DNA from: Verrucomicrobiota bacterium
GTDB lineage: Bacteria > Verrucomicrobiota > Verrucomicrobiia > Verrucomicrobiales > DEV007
DNA: 39,573 bases
Assembly (NCBI GenBank): GCA_024277195.1
Contig: JAJRVS010000395.1
Coordinates: 1 to 39,573 of the forward strand
Direction: 5' to 3'
The notes under the pieces are model-generated. The model was not told where the DNA came from, did not search any database, and saw nothing but the letters and a program-made list of their open reading frames with translations. Positions 14,927-23,494 of this stretch are shown in pieces (the first letter of the stretch is position 1; the number at the start of each line of letters is the position of its first letter). Position numbers and translations under genes: made by a program.

Positions 14927-16909
14927 ATGGCCGACGGAAACACACCTGTAAATACCAACATCTCGATGAAAGGGATGTACTCCGACTGGTTCCTCGATTA
15001 TGCCAGTTACGTCATCCTCGAGCGTGCGGTGCCGCACATCGATGACGGCTTGAAGCCCGTGCAACGACGCATCCTGCACTCTTTCAAAGAAAAGGACGAC
15101 GGACGTTTTAATAAAGTGGCTAACATCGTTGGTCACACCATGCAGTATCACCCGCATGGCGACGCCTCGATCGGCGCCGCCATCGTCAACCTGGGTCAAA
15201 AAGATCTGCTGATCGAAACCCAGGGGAACTGGGGCAACTTGTTAACTGGCGACAACGCCGCCGCCCCTCGATACATCGAAGCGCGTTTATCAAAATTCGC
15301 CAACGATGTGCTGTTCAACCCCAAGACTACCACTTGGGCCGCCTCCTACGACGGACGCAACAAAGAACCGGTCACCCTGCCCTCCAAGTTTCCTCTCACT
15401 CTAGCGCAAGGCGTGGACGGCATCGCCGTTGGCCTCGCCTGCAAATTCCTGCCACACAATTTCATCGAACTGATCGATGCCTGCATTTGCTCACTGAAAA
15501 AAGAGCCTTTTGAACTCTTCCCCGACTTTCCACAAGGCGGCATCGCCGACCCCTCCGACTACAACGACGGGCTGCGCGGCGGCAAGGTGCGGGTGCGGGC
15601 ACGCATCACCGCCACCCGGCGCAAACAACTGACCATCACCGAACTGCCCTACGGCACCACCACCGTCAGCCTGACCGACTCGATTCTCAAAGCCAACGAT
15701 CAAGGCAAAGTCAAGATATCCAAAATCGAAGACAACACTGCGGATCAAGTCGAGATCCATATCTACCTGCCGCCGGGTGTCGATGCCGATCAGACCATCC
15801 AGGCTCTGTACGCTTTCAGTGATTGTGAAATCTCGCTCTCGCCCAACTCCTGTGTGATCGAGGACAACAAACCGAAGTTCCTCACCGTCACCGAGATCCT
15901 GCAGCGCTCTGCCAAACGCGCGCGCAACCTACTGAAAATGGAGTTGGAGATCCGCCTCGCGGAACTCGAGGAAAAATGGCACTTCTCCAGCCTCGAAAAA
16001 ATCTTTATCGAAAACCGCATCTATCGTCGCATCGAGGAATGCGAAACCTGGGAAGCCGTGATGGAGGAAATCTGGGAAGGGCTGAAACCTTTCCTCAAAC
16101 TTTTCAAACGCGAAGTCACCGCCGAGGACGTCGCGCGTCTGACCGAGATCAAAATCAAACGTATTTCCAAATACGATGCCTTCAAGGCCGACGAGCAAAT
16201 TCGCAATATCGAAACGGGCATCGCCGAGGTCAAAAAAAACCTGCGCAACCTGACCAAATACACCATTGCCTGGTTCGAGAACATCAAACAGAAATACGGC
16301 AAAGGTCGCGAACGCTTGACCGAGTTGTCCACCTTCGACAAGATCGATGCCAAGCAGGTCGTGGTCGCCAACGATACGCTCTACATCAACCGCAAGGAGG
16401 GTTTTGCCGGATGGAGCATGAAACGCGACGAGACCGTCTGCCGGTGCTCACGCATGGACGACATCATCGCCTTCAGCCGTGACGGCAACATGCGGGTGGT
16501 TAAAATCGCCGACAAGGTTTTTGTCGGAAAGAATAATATCCTGGTTGATGTTTTCCGCAAAGACACCCCCAAGTTCTACAACATGATCTACCGCGACGGA
16601 CGTCAAGGCAACGCCCTGGCCAAACGCTTCCAAGTGTCTGGAGTCACTCGAGAAAAACTCTACGACCTGACCAAAGGCACCGCCGGCACCCGGGTGATGT
16701 GGCTGTCCGAGCACGACACCGAAGAAGACGCCAACATCAAAATCCGCATTCACCTGAAACCCGCCCTGCGGCTTAGAAACGTACAGATTGATTTCGACTT
16801 CGGCGAACTATCGATCAAAGGCCGCGGCTCAAAAGGCAACATCATCACCCGCCACACCATCGACCGCGCAGTGCGCATCTCCAAAGCCGAGCTAGAGCTG
16901 GAAGGCTAA
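14927..16909 (+). CDS. parC: DNA topoisomerase IV subunit A (ParC/GyrA type)
   Basis: The DNA-cleaving subunit, 660 residues. The winged-helix/tower core starts at YASYVILERAVPHIDDGLKPVQRRIL and contains HPHGDASIGAAIVNLGQ. The catalytic tyrosine is Y116 in AAPRYIEARLS. A coiled-coil region lies at about 330-460 (LLKMELEIRLAELEEKW). The C-terminal 170 residues form a short, divergent pinwheel-like domain (LYINRKEGFAGW, IIAFSRDGNMRVVKI); no GyrA box of the QRRGG type is seen. This supports topoisomerase IV over gyrase. The gene ends convergently, overlapping the acpS stop by 4 bp, which leaves no room for a terminator between them. Confidence 0.92.
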   Translation: MADGNTPVNTNISMKGMYSDWFLDYASYVILERAVPHIDDGLKPVQRRILHSFKEKDDGRFNKVANIVGHTMQYHPHGDASIGAAIVNLGQKDLLIETQGNWGNLLTGDNAAAPRYIEARLSKFANDVLFNPKTTTWAASYDGRNKEPVTLPSKFPLTLAQGVDGIAVGLACKFLPHNFIELIDACICSLKKEPFELFPDFPQGGIADPSDYNDGLRGGKVRVRARITATRRKQLTITELPYGTTTVSLTDSILKANDQGKVKISKIEDNTADQVEIHIYLPPGVDADQTIQALYAFSDCEISLSPNSCVIEDNKPKFLTVTEILQRSAKRARNLLKMELEIRLAELEEKWHFSSLEKIFIENRIYRRIEECETWEAVMEEIWEGLKPFLKLFKREVTAEDVARLTEIKIKRISKYDAFKADEQIRNIETGIAEVKKNLRNLTKYTIAWFENIKQKYGKGRERLTELSTFDKIDAKQVVVANDTLYINRKEGFAGWSMKRDETVCRCSRMDDIIAFSRDGNMRVVKIADKVFVGKNNILVDVFRKDTPKFYNMIYRDGRQGNALAKRFQVSGVTREKLYDLTKGTAGTRVMWLSEHDTEEDANIKIRIHLKPALRLRNVQIDFDFGELSIKGRGSKGNIITRHTIDRAVRISKAELELEG

Positions 16910-17292
16910 GCCGTTAAAGCAATCGCGTGGGCTACGGCGTAATGATCGGAATGGGACAAGGTAATTAGCACCTGCACGATACCATTTTCCTCGGCAAAAC
17001 GCTTGCCTTCACCACTCAGCACGATCTGCGGCTGACCACTTTCCAGTCGCACCACCTCGGCATCTGACCAGAGCAAATCCTTGCCAAAACCGGTGCCAAA
17101 ACTTTTTGCTACAGCTTCCTTCGCCGCAAAGCGGGCGGCATAGTGGATCTCGGACTTCTTCATTCGACCACAATAGTCCTGCTCCGCCTGGGTGAAGACC
17201 CGGTTGATAAAAGCCATGCCATGACGCTCAACCGATTTTCGAATCCTTTCGGTTTCGACGATGTCCACTCCAATGCCAAAAATACCACTCAT
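16906..17292 (-). CDS. acpS: Holo-[acyl-carrier-protein] synthase AcpS
   Basis: Transfers 4'-phosphopantetheine from CoA to apo-ACP; 128 residues. The family's N-terminal GIGVDIVETERI supplies metal ligand D10. The second motif, ARFAAKEAVAKSFGTG, supplies the conserved glutamate. The C-terminal ITLSHSDHYAVAHAI is also typical. It is the last gene of the minus-strand run starting at yfiH and lies 15 bp after the zinc-finger membrane protein. Its stop overlaps that of parC. Confidence 0.94.
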   Translation of the reverse strand: MSGIFGIGVDIVETERIRKSVERHGMAFINRVFTQAEQDYCGRMKKSEIHYAARFAAKEAVAKSFGTGFGKDLLWSDAEVVRLESGQPQIVLSGEGKRFAEENGIVQVLITLSHSDHYAVAHAIALTA

Positions 17293-17307
17293 CTTCTTTT
17301 ATTATAA

Positions 17308-17910
17308 TCAACCTATCGAATCCACAATAGCCGCCACCCATAAAACCAACAATGCCAGCCAGCCCAACGAAAAAGTGATGCTCAGAATCATCGCCAGCCA
17401 CCAGCGAAACGCGCTCCTCGGCACGATGCCGCGCGAGGATTTGCGGTAGCGAATCAAATAATACAAAGCCATCGGCGCGGTGAACAAACTGAACGGCGAC
17501 AAAAATAAAATCAAAGCCAGTGCGGTATTATCGTACAGCACCCTCTTGGCGAGGAATTCGTCTTTACCCTTGCCTTCCCGCAAAGTATGCAGACAGGGCA
17601 TGCAGAGATCACGCCCTCCCCAGGACAACGCGGCTTTTTTTGAAAGAAAACATCCACACTCATCACACACCGCTTCTGCTTTCAAATCAGGATAAAAACG
17701 ACACACCGCATCCCCTTCCCCAGACAGAGCCTGCGCTGAAGTTGGTGACTCCCTCAAGCTATCCGGGGCTGCTCGCAGGCGCGCATAGCTCTTGATAAAA
17801 AGGGAAGCTCTGCAAGCAGGACAAGACGCCTGGTCTGAATGTTGCTGCATCCATTCATCCGGCACACGCCAGTAACATTTTGGGCAGTTAACTTGGACAA
17901 GGATTGACAT
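17308..17910 (-). CDS. Zinc-finger membrane protein (zinc ribbon plus B-box-like), unknown
   Basis: A 200-residue protein with two cysteine clusters and a membrane C-terminus. The first cluster is a zinc ribbon (C9-P-K-C12 and C30-P-A-C33). The second, at about residues 80-110, has the spacing of a B-box-like finger (AVCDECGCFLSKKAAL then GRDLCMPC). Two hydrophobic segments follow at about 127-150 and 168-197 (LALILFLSPFSLFTAPMALYYL and AMILSITFSLGWLALLVLWV). The protein is predicted to be anchored with its zinc domains in the cytoplasm. It starts 5 bp after the GYF/RDD gene, so the two are likely partners. No precise function is claimed. Confidence 0.75.
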   Translation of the reverse strand: MSILVQVNCPKCYWRVPDEWMQQHSDQASCPACRASLFIKSYARLRAAPDSLRESPTSAQALSGEGDAVCRFYPDLKAEAVCDECGCFLSKKAALSWGGRDLCMPCLHTLREGKGKDEFLAKRVLYDNTALALILFLSPFSLFTAPMALYYLIRYRKSSRGIVPRSAFRWWLAMILSITFSLGWLALLVLWVAAIVDSIG

Positions 17911-17915
17911 ACTCT

Positions 17916-18884
17916 TCAGACCGTCGTTTTCTTTTTAACCACCCTGGTGGCGCACACCCTGTCATGCAAGGTTCGTTTCTCCGCATCCCTCCCACACATC
18001 CAATAGGGGAACAAGGCCAGTGGATACAACACCAACATAGCTCCAAACATAAGCCCCATCATTCCTATAATACCTTCCGCATTTGGCGTTCCTTCTCCGC
18101 CAACCATGCTACCGGCTCCAAAAACCGCAAACAATACAATCGGCACCATCACAACCATGCCCGCTATGGTTCCGTTCAACAACTTCTTTGCCGCCCAGCG
18201 GCCAAAACTCCTGCCATAAGTGATACGCCTCCCATCCGGGTCAACCACCACGACGCCTATGGCCATCTTGCCCACCGTCGCCTGATATTTCCCGATCATC
18301 CAGGTCTCATAAAAAATACTAATCGCCAACTGCCCTCCCAAAGCTACTGCGTAGGCGATGATAACGCTGGCAGTCCATATATCCATAGGGTTGGGGGGCT
18401 CACCATCAACTCCTTTACGTTCAGCCTCATTAGCAAAAAGCGCTATATAATAAGGAATCTGACAGAGCATCACCGGGATAATTTTGACAAAATAATCAAT
18501 CACCGCCGCCAAAACCCGCCACCAAAACCCGACATACTGCAAAGCATACACCCCGTCCTCATTCAGCTCCAAACGCTCCCCCTCCATCATCCGCTGGACA
18601 AACGCTTCTTTGTACTCCGGCGCTACCCAGGCGTCACCATAGGGAACCATCTCATTTTTTGCCAAGACCTTTCCGGAATGCGCGCACACCGCCGTCTCGG
18701 TAGCAGCTTCGCCCGCCGCCGTAAAAATTTCATCCGCCACCTCGCGGAATTCCTTCCAATCCGCCATGCCCTCCCGCCAAACCAAGGAGCCCCCGGAAAG
18801 AGTGTCGCTCTTTTGCAAAACAATCAAATCAGCCGCAGATACCGGCCCCTTTTGTTTACTGTCTTGTGAATAATACCACTCCAT
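17916..18884 (-). CDS. GYF_2 plus RDD family membrane protein
   Basis: A 322-residue protein. The N-terminal GYF_2-type domain (about 1-55) begins MEWYYSQDSKQKGPVSAADL and contains LVWREGMADWKEF. An RDD-type membrane domain follows from about residue 133 (GFWWRVLAAVIDYFVKI). Several hydrophobic helices come next, and the C-terminal RDD hallmark is TLHDRVCATRVV. A GYF-like domain often recognises peptides; RDD proteins are poorly characterised transport-like proteins. It is translated just ahead of the zinc-finger membrane protein, and the pair may form one membrane unit. Confidence 0.8.
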   Translation of the reverse strand: MEWYYSQDSKQKGPVSAADLIVLQKSDTLSGGSLVWREGMADWKEFREVADEIFTAAGEAATETAVCAHSGKVLAKNEMVPYGDAWVAPEYKEAFVQRMMEGERLELNEDGVYALQYVGFWWRVLAAVIDYFVKIIPVMLCQIPYYIALFANEAERKGVDGEPPNPMDIWTASVIIAYAVALGGQLAISIFYETWMIGKYQATVGKMAIGVVVVDPDGRRITYGRSFGRWAAKKLLNGTIAGMVVMVPIVLFAVFGAGSMVGGEGTPNAEGIIGMMGLMFGAMLVLYPLALFPYWMCGRDAEKRTLHDRVCATRVVKKKTTV

Positions 18885-18944
18885 GGGCGCTTATTGTGGA
18901 GGTAAAGTCACAAGAGCTCAATTCTTAATTTCTAAATTCGAGTC

Positions 18945-19196
18945 TCAGCCTCCTTGCACCGGCGGCATGATCGCCAGTTCCTGGCCATCCTTTAACTCTA
19001 CGTTTCGCTCCACATACTCCATATCCAAAGCCAGCAGGATTTTGCCATCCCAGATCTGTAACCCTTCGTATTTTTCATACAAGTCGGCAAGCACATCCGA
19101 GACCAGCCACTGCCGCCCCCCAGCCAATTCTTGCTCGATTTCCGGCGCTCCTACCAAATCTTGTAAAACTGAAAAAAACAATATTCGAATCTTCAT
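18945..19196 (-). CDS. moaD: Molybdopterin synthase sulfur-carrier subunit MoaD
   Basis: A ubiquitin-like sulfur carrier of 83 residues from ATG 19196 (MKIRILFFSVLQDLVG). It ends in the required Gly-Gly (PPVQGG), the site that is thiocarboxylated to feed molybdenum cofactor synthesis. The middle shows the MoaD-like segments LLALDMEYVERNVELKDGQELAIMPP. It is longer than ThiS (about 66 residues), which favours MoaD. It lies 17 bp after ispE. No other cofactor gene (moaE, moaA, moeB) is in the window, so the partner must be elsewhere. Confidence 0.85.
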   Translation of the reverse strand: MKIRILFFSVLQDLVGAPEIEQELAGGRQWLVSDVLADLYEKYEGLQIWDGKILLALDMEYVERNVELKDGQELAIMPPVQGG

Positions 19197-19213
19197 CAAC
19201 TTATTATTTATGT

Positions 19214-20074
19214 TTATTTTGCACTTCCCAATGTTCGACCTACATAGGTCCACATATTTTCACTAAAATGCTCCTTCAACCTCTGCTGCAAACGCCCGCC
19301 GCCATCGATTCCTGCCAACACAACCAGCAAGGTGGAGCCTGAACCCGAAAGCAAAGCCGCATGGGTTTCTCCTTGATCCAACAGCCACATCTTCAAGCGG
19401 GCAAGGAAAAGGTACTTCTCATAAACCGGGCGTTCCAAATCATTAACCATCTCGCCCCATGGACACAACTGCGGCGCGTAGGTGACCCCCGGCAGCTCTA
19501 TCGAAGCCGCTCTATTTTGATAAGCCCACGCCGCACTAACTCCAAAGCCCGGCTTGACCAATAGAATGGGTAACTCGGTTTTAAATTCAACCGGACTGAC
19601 CACCTCTCCCCGCCCACTGCAATCGCAGGGAGTATCAAAAATAAAAAAAGGCACGTCCGAGCCAATCTGCGCAGCCAATCCCAGCAAGGTTGCTTGATCA
19701 AGTTTCAGATCCAACAACTGGTTCACCCCCTTTAATAAAGCGGCCGCATCACTGCTCCCTCCCCCCAAGCCCGCCGCCAGTGGGATTTTCTTATCCAAAT
19801 GAATACGTAGATCAAAACTCCTCCCGCAGTGTCGCTCCAACAAGCGGAGCGCACGCATCACCAGGTTTCCCTCTCCCACGCCGAGCGAGGCATCGCTGCA
19901 CTGCAAACCAGCGCCCTGCCCTGACGGCATAAGTTCCAAACTCAACCGATCCGCCAAGGACAAAGCCACCATGCGGGTATCCACCGCATGGAACCCATCT
20001 TCACGCCTACCCAAAATACGCAACCACAGGTTGGTTTTTGCTGGCGCAATGATTTCTAATGTTCTCTTAGCCAT
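19214..20074 (-). CDS. ispE: 4-diphosphocytidyl-2-C-methyl-D-erythritol kinase IspE
   Basis: A GHMP kinase of the non-mevalonate isoprenoid pathway, 286 residues, which phosphorylates CDP-methylerythritol. It shows the N-terminal APAKTNLWLRILGRREDGFHAVDT, the ATP-binding loop PLAAGLGGGSSDAAALL and the IGSDVPFFI segment. The C-terminal AALLSGSGSTLL is the third GHMP motif. Its ATG is 12 bp after the yfiH stop. It belongs to the six-gene minus-strand run. Confidence 0.94.
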   Translation of the reverse strand: MAKRTLEIIAPAKTNLWLRILGRREDGFHAVDTRMVALSLADRLSLELMPSGQGAGLQCSDASLGVGEGNLVMRALRLLERHCGRSFDLRIHLDKKIPLAAGLGGGSSDAAALLKGVNQLLDLKLDQATLLGLAAQIGSDVPFFIFDTPCDCSGRGEVVSPVEFKTELPILLVKPGFGVSAAWAYQNRAASIELPGVTYAPQLCPWGEMVNDLERPVYEKYLFLARLKMWLLDQGETHAALLSGSGSTLLVVLAGIDGGGRLQQRLKEHFSENMWTYVGRTLGSAK

Positions 20075-20086
20075 CAGCCTTTGCCT

Positions 20087-20743
20087 TTATTCCTGCCAAC
20101 CCAATACCGCCAACATTCGCCCAGTCAAACCTTTCTCCCGACGATACGAATAATATCTGTCCACCGCGGCAGCCGTGCAAACTCGTTCGTCGTGGATATT
20201 TTTCTCCAGCAAACCTGCCGTCCGGCACTGATCTCTAATCGCCGCAGCAAAATCTACCTCATACCAAGGCGGACGAATGCAGGGACTCAGCTGGACTATC
20301 AAATTTTGCGGAACACTGCCATACTCGCGTTCCATCAGCTCGATCGCCTGAGGCACGATCTCCTGCTCTGTCCCACATTTCCCCGAATGCAAAAGCGAAC
20401 ATGCCTTGTTTTCCACGTCCACCAAATACACCGCGCAACAGTCCGCAACATAAATCCCCAAAGTCGATCCCTGCACAGAAGTCATCAAACCGTCCGCGTC
20501 TGATTGCAAAACCGCACTGCCCTGATCGTCACAGCTGGCAATGAGGCTGCCATGAACCTGCTCCGCCGTCCACAGACGGGAAACATCCACGCCCATACCC
20601 GAAAGCAACTCATCATGCTCCGGTTTCAATCGACGCATGGCTTCATCTCTCTCAACAGCCACATCCACACCCGGCACACGTTGCACAAAAGCGTGTCGCA
20701 AACCTTCAATTCCCGATAATGCTCTAAATGATTCAACCCACAT
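20087..20743 (-). CDS. yfiH: YfiH/LACC1 family copper-or-purine-metabolism enzyme
   Basis: A 218-residue member of the YfiH (polyphenol oxidase, laccase-domain) family; tested members act on purine nucleosides. The three metal-site motifs are present: EQVHG, VADCCAVYL and LHSGKCGT. The last normally reads HAGWRG, so the Trp and Arg are replaced while the His is kept. The C-terminal YYSYRREKGLTGRMLAVLGW is typical. It is the first gene of the run with ispE, moaD and acpS. Family assignment is confident; substrate is not. Confidence 0.85.
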   Translation of the reverse strand: MWVESFRALSGIEGLRHAFVQRVPGVDVAVERDEAMRRLKPEHDELLSGMGVDVSRLWTAEQVHGSLIASCDDQGSAVLQSDADGLMTSVQGSTLGIYVADCCAVYLVDVENKACSLLHSGKCGTEQEIVPQAIELMEREYGSVPQNLIVQLSPCIRPPWYEVDFAAAIRDQCRTAGLLEKNIHDERVCTAAAVDRYYSYRREKGLTGRMLAVLGWQE

Positions 20744-20757
20744 ATTATTGCCTATTC

Positions 20758-20798
20758 AAAAAAAATCCGCCATTCGCTCGCAAGCGATGACGGATTTT
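20758..20798 (-). terminator. Rho-independent terminator of the MarR gene
   Basis: Read on the minus strand, AAAATCCG pairs with CGGATTTT, and the inner stem (ATCGCTTGCGAGCGAATG region) continues the pairing with two mismatches. The stem is followed by eight T residues (the A-run at 20758-20765). It lies 59 bp after the marR stop and just before the yfiH start, and so separates the two transcription units. Confidence 0.75.
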
Positions 20799-20856
20799 CT
20801 CACGATCAATTATTAACTCGGACAATCGTTATTACCAAAATTTTCCAGTCTCCATT

Positions 20857-21315
20857 TTATACGCCCGCCATGAACTCGCGCAACTGGGGAGGAATCGATT
20901 CTTTTTTCTCAACATCTTCCGCTTCTCCGCCGACCATCGCCGAAGTAACACTTCTGGCGATCACATCGCGCAAGCGTTTGACCAACTCGATGCCTTTACG
21001 GGAAATCTGAACCATCACCTTACGACGGTCATCAGCGGCATGCAGTCGCTGCACATAACCCAGTTTTTCCAAACGATCCACCAAGCCAGTGGCAGCTGCC
21101 GTAGAGTGACCCATTTTCCTGGCAATGTCAGTCATTGTCAGATACTCCTCCTTGGCCAGATAACCCAGCAGGAAAAATTGGGCGTAAGAAACTTTGCCGT
21201 CATTCAGTTCGTTCGAGAGATCGAGTAAAAATGATCTCTGGGTGAACATGATAAAATCCGCCAGTTGATCCACGCGATTCGCCACTTCCTTATTTTGTTC
21301 TTCAATTACCTGCAT
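20857..21315 (-). CDS. MarR family transcriptional regulator
   Basis: A 152-residue winged-helix regulator. The helix-turn-helix (about 65-105) reads LTMTDIARKMGHSTAAATGLVDRLEKLGYVQR, and the wing AADDRRKVMVQISRKG contains the conserved DDRR. Helices on both sides (about 15-50 and 115-145) form the dimer interface. A ribosome site AGGAG lies 9 nt before the ATG, unusually good for this window. It has a terminator and its own promoter, so it is a single-gene unit. The regulated target is unknown; no effector gene is adjacent. Confidence 0.9.
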   Translation of the reverse strand: MQVIEEQNKEVANRVDQLADFIMFTQRSFLLDLSNELNDGKVSYAQFFLLGYLAKEEYLTMTDIARKMGHSTAAATGLVDRLEKLGYVQRLHAADDRRKVMVQISRKGIELVKRLRDVIARSVTSAMVGGEAEDVEKKESIPPQLREFMAGV

Positions 21316-21357
21316 TGTCTTTGTCTCCTAATGATTTGGTTTTTTAGCAACAAGAGA

Positions 21358-21386
21358 ATTTAACCAGAAATCCTCATCCTCTGCAA
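21358..21386 (-). promoter_or_regulatory. Promoter of the MarR gene
   Basis: On the minus strand TTGCAG (21386-21381) and TTAAAT (21363-21358) are separated by exactly 17 bp. They lie 43 bp upstream of the ATG at 21315. Confidence 0.45.
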
Positions 21387-21871
21387 GTATAATTTTAAAA
21401 TAATCATAATTACCAGAGATACTTTAGTGATATAGTTAATTTATATTAAAAATATTGCCTGCTTACAAGGATTCTTTCGCAAAAATTAAATATAAATTCG
21501 ATTGGATTGTCATTTTTGAGAAATATTCAGGCAAAACTTCGAAATAACGGCAAATAAATTTATAAATTATTTTTCTACTTTAACTGGGATCCCCAGGTGA
21601 GAAGCTCAGCTTCCATAACGGCACCGGTGGACGATAGGCGGTGATCCCCATTGTTTGGCAAATTGCTTACTAAAGATACTCTGAGCACAAAAACCAAGCT
21701 CAACGCTTATCAGCGCGACGACCTATACGCCAATCCTGAATACGCTTCGCCTCTTGCAATCTTAAAAATCCAATTCGCTACTCTGTGCAAAAAAGTAGGT
21801 GACACCGATGAGGATTTTCCCCAACTTAATAACAACGTCCCGAAATTCTGGGATTAATGATGACCGCCTAG
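21387..21871. other. AT-rich intergenic region with a GC-rich island
   Basis: The stretch from the marR promoter to the sulfatase start is AT-rich up to about 21590. It includes the palindrome AATTTATAAATT at 21557-21568. A GC-rich island at 21590-21650 follows, with a near-perfect palindrome GAAGCT-C-AGCTTC and a CACCGGTG site. From 21651 a TTG-started frame of 68 codons runs to 21857 (ending NNNVPKFWD). It has no family signature and its start is poor, so it is not called as a gene. Confidence 0.45.
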
Positions 21872-23395
21872 ATGAGTTCACTACAAAGAAGCAAAAAAAC
21901 AAATACCCGAAAAAGTAAATTCTCACACTGGATCCGCTTAATCGGCGGAGTCTTGTTGCTCTGCTCTCAGACAAGCTGCAAGCCAGGCTCAGCCAGTGCA
22001 AGCGATCCCAAAACAACAACACCTAATGTGTTGTTCATCGCCATTGATGACTTGTCCAACACCTTGGGCTGCTACGGGGATCCTGTCGCAAAAACCCCTC
22101 ACCTGGACGGCTTGTCCGCCCGCGGCGTGCGTTTTGACCAGGCCTACTGCCAACTCCCCTTGTGCAACCCGAGTCGCGCATCGGTGATGACCGGACTGCG
22201 CCCGGATACGATTCGGGTATACGATCTCGACGCTCACTTTCGCGATACCCTACCCAAGGCGGTTACCCTTTCGGAGTTATTTCGCAACAATGACTACCGA
22301 GTCGAGCGGGTCGGTAAAATTTATCACTACAACGTACCGGCAAGCATCGGCACCGACGGTCACGACGATCCGCAAAGCTGGGATCACACCACTAACCCTA
22401 AAGGTCGTGACACAGAGGAAGAACACCTGATCACCAATCTCGAACCGCATCGCAAAATCAGCGCCGCGCTCTGCTGGCTCGCTGCGGACGGCACCGATGA
22501 AGAACAAACCGATGGCATGGTGGCCACTGAAGCGATCAAAATCATGGAGGCCAATCAGGGCCAGCCTTTTTTTCTCGGAGTGGGTTTTTTTCGCCCCCAC
22601 ACGCCCTACGTGGCTCCCAAAAAATACTTCGACCTTTACCCGATGGAGCAGATCAAGTTCCCTTATGCCCCTGAAAATGACCGTGACGACATTCCTCCCG
22701 CTGCTTTTGCCCACAATTGTCCGAATCCCAATTACAATCTGCCGGTCGAAAGGTGCCTCGAAGCAAAACGCGCTTATTACGCCACCGTGTCCTTTGTTGA
22801 TGCCCAGATCGGTCGTTTGTTCAAAGCCCTCGAGCGCCTGAACCTCGCTGAGAACACTATCATCGTCGTCTGGTCCGATCATGGTTATCATCTCGGCGAG
22901 CATCAGGGCATTTGGCAAAAACGCAGCCTCTTTGAAGAGTCCGCCCGCGCCCCGCTGATTGTCTATGCGCCTCAAGCGAAAGGCAACGGCAAGCCCTGCG
23001 GGCGGGTCGTCGAATTTGTCGACATCTACCCCACCATTGCTGAGTTGTGCGGCTTGACTCCCCCGACCAAGCTCGAAGGCCAGAGCCTCAAACCACTACT
23101 GGACAACCCCGATCGTGACTGGAAAGAAGTAGCCGTCACCCAGGTGCTTCGACCAGGCGAAGATGGCAAGATGATCATGGGACGCAGCATCCGTACCGAG
23201 CGATGGCGTTATACTGAATGGAACGGTGGCGAAGCCGGCACCGAACTATACGATCACTCCGCCGACGCCAAAGAATTCACTAACTTGATTGACTCGGTTC
23301 AGGCCAAAGACGTCATCCCCAAGCTAAAAAAAATATTATACCAACGAGCTCAAGCAGGACCACCTCCATCCCCAGTGAACCCCAAGCGCCTGTAA
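21872..23395 (+). CDS. Exported sulfatase, iduronate-2-sulfatase type
   Basis: A 507-residue type I sulfatase that would hydrolyse sulfate esters, likely on a polysaccharide. The N-terminus has a basic stretch and a hydrophobic segment (about 22-35) ending in SQTSC. That could be a lipoprotein site but is a poor lipobox. Metal ligands include DD in FIAIDDLSN (about 57-58). The formylglycine cysteine is C98 in [11 protein letters not shown], so an FGE maturation enzyme is needed. The C-terminal metal site is in [14 protein letters not shown], and the [13 protein letters not shown] region matches the iduronate-type subfamily. A Gfo/Idh/MocA gene follows on the same strand. Confidence 0.92.
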   Translation: MSSLQRSKKTNTRKSKFSHWIRLIGGVLLLCSQTSCKPGSASASDPKTTTPNVLFIAIDDLSNTLGCYGDPVAKTPHLDGLSARGVRFDQAYCQLPLCNPSRASVMTGLRPDTIRVYDLDAHFRDTLPKAVTLSELFRNNDYRVERVGKIYHYNVPASIGTDGHDDPQSWDHTTNPKGRDTEEEHLITNLEPHRKISAALCWLAADGTDEEQTDGMVATEAIKIMEANQGQPFFLGVGFFRPHTPYVAPKKYFDLYPMEQIKFPYAPENDRDDIPPAAFAHNCPNPNYNLPVERCLEAKRAYYATVSFVDAQIGRLFKALERLNLAENTIIVVWSDHGYHLGEHQGIWQKRSLFEESARAPLIVYAPQAKGNGKPCGRVVEFVDIYPTIAELCGLTPPTKLEGQSLKPLLDNPDRDWKEVAVTQVLRPGEDGKMIMGRSIRTERWRYTEWNGGEAGTELYDHSADAKEFTNLIDSVQAKDVIPKLKKILYQRAQAGPPPSPVNPKRL

Positions 23396-23494
23396 AATCT
23401 GGCACTTCATTTTTAGGACTGAACCGCTCTTCAGCTCTCCCCACACGAAATTATTTCGTTGCACAACGACAAAGCTTTGCTTAATTCATTTATT

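Noticed and set aside
21651-21857. TTG-started ORF of 68 codons before the sulfatase
   Set aside because: Weak start, no family signature, no ribosome site; mentioned only as intergenic content.
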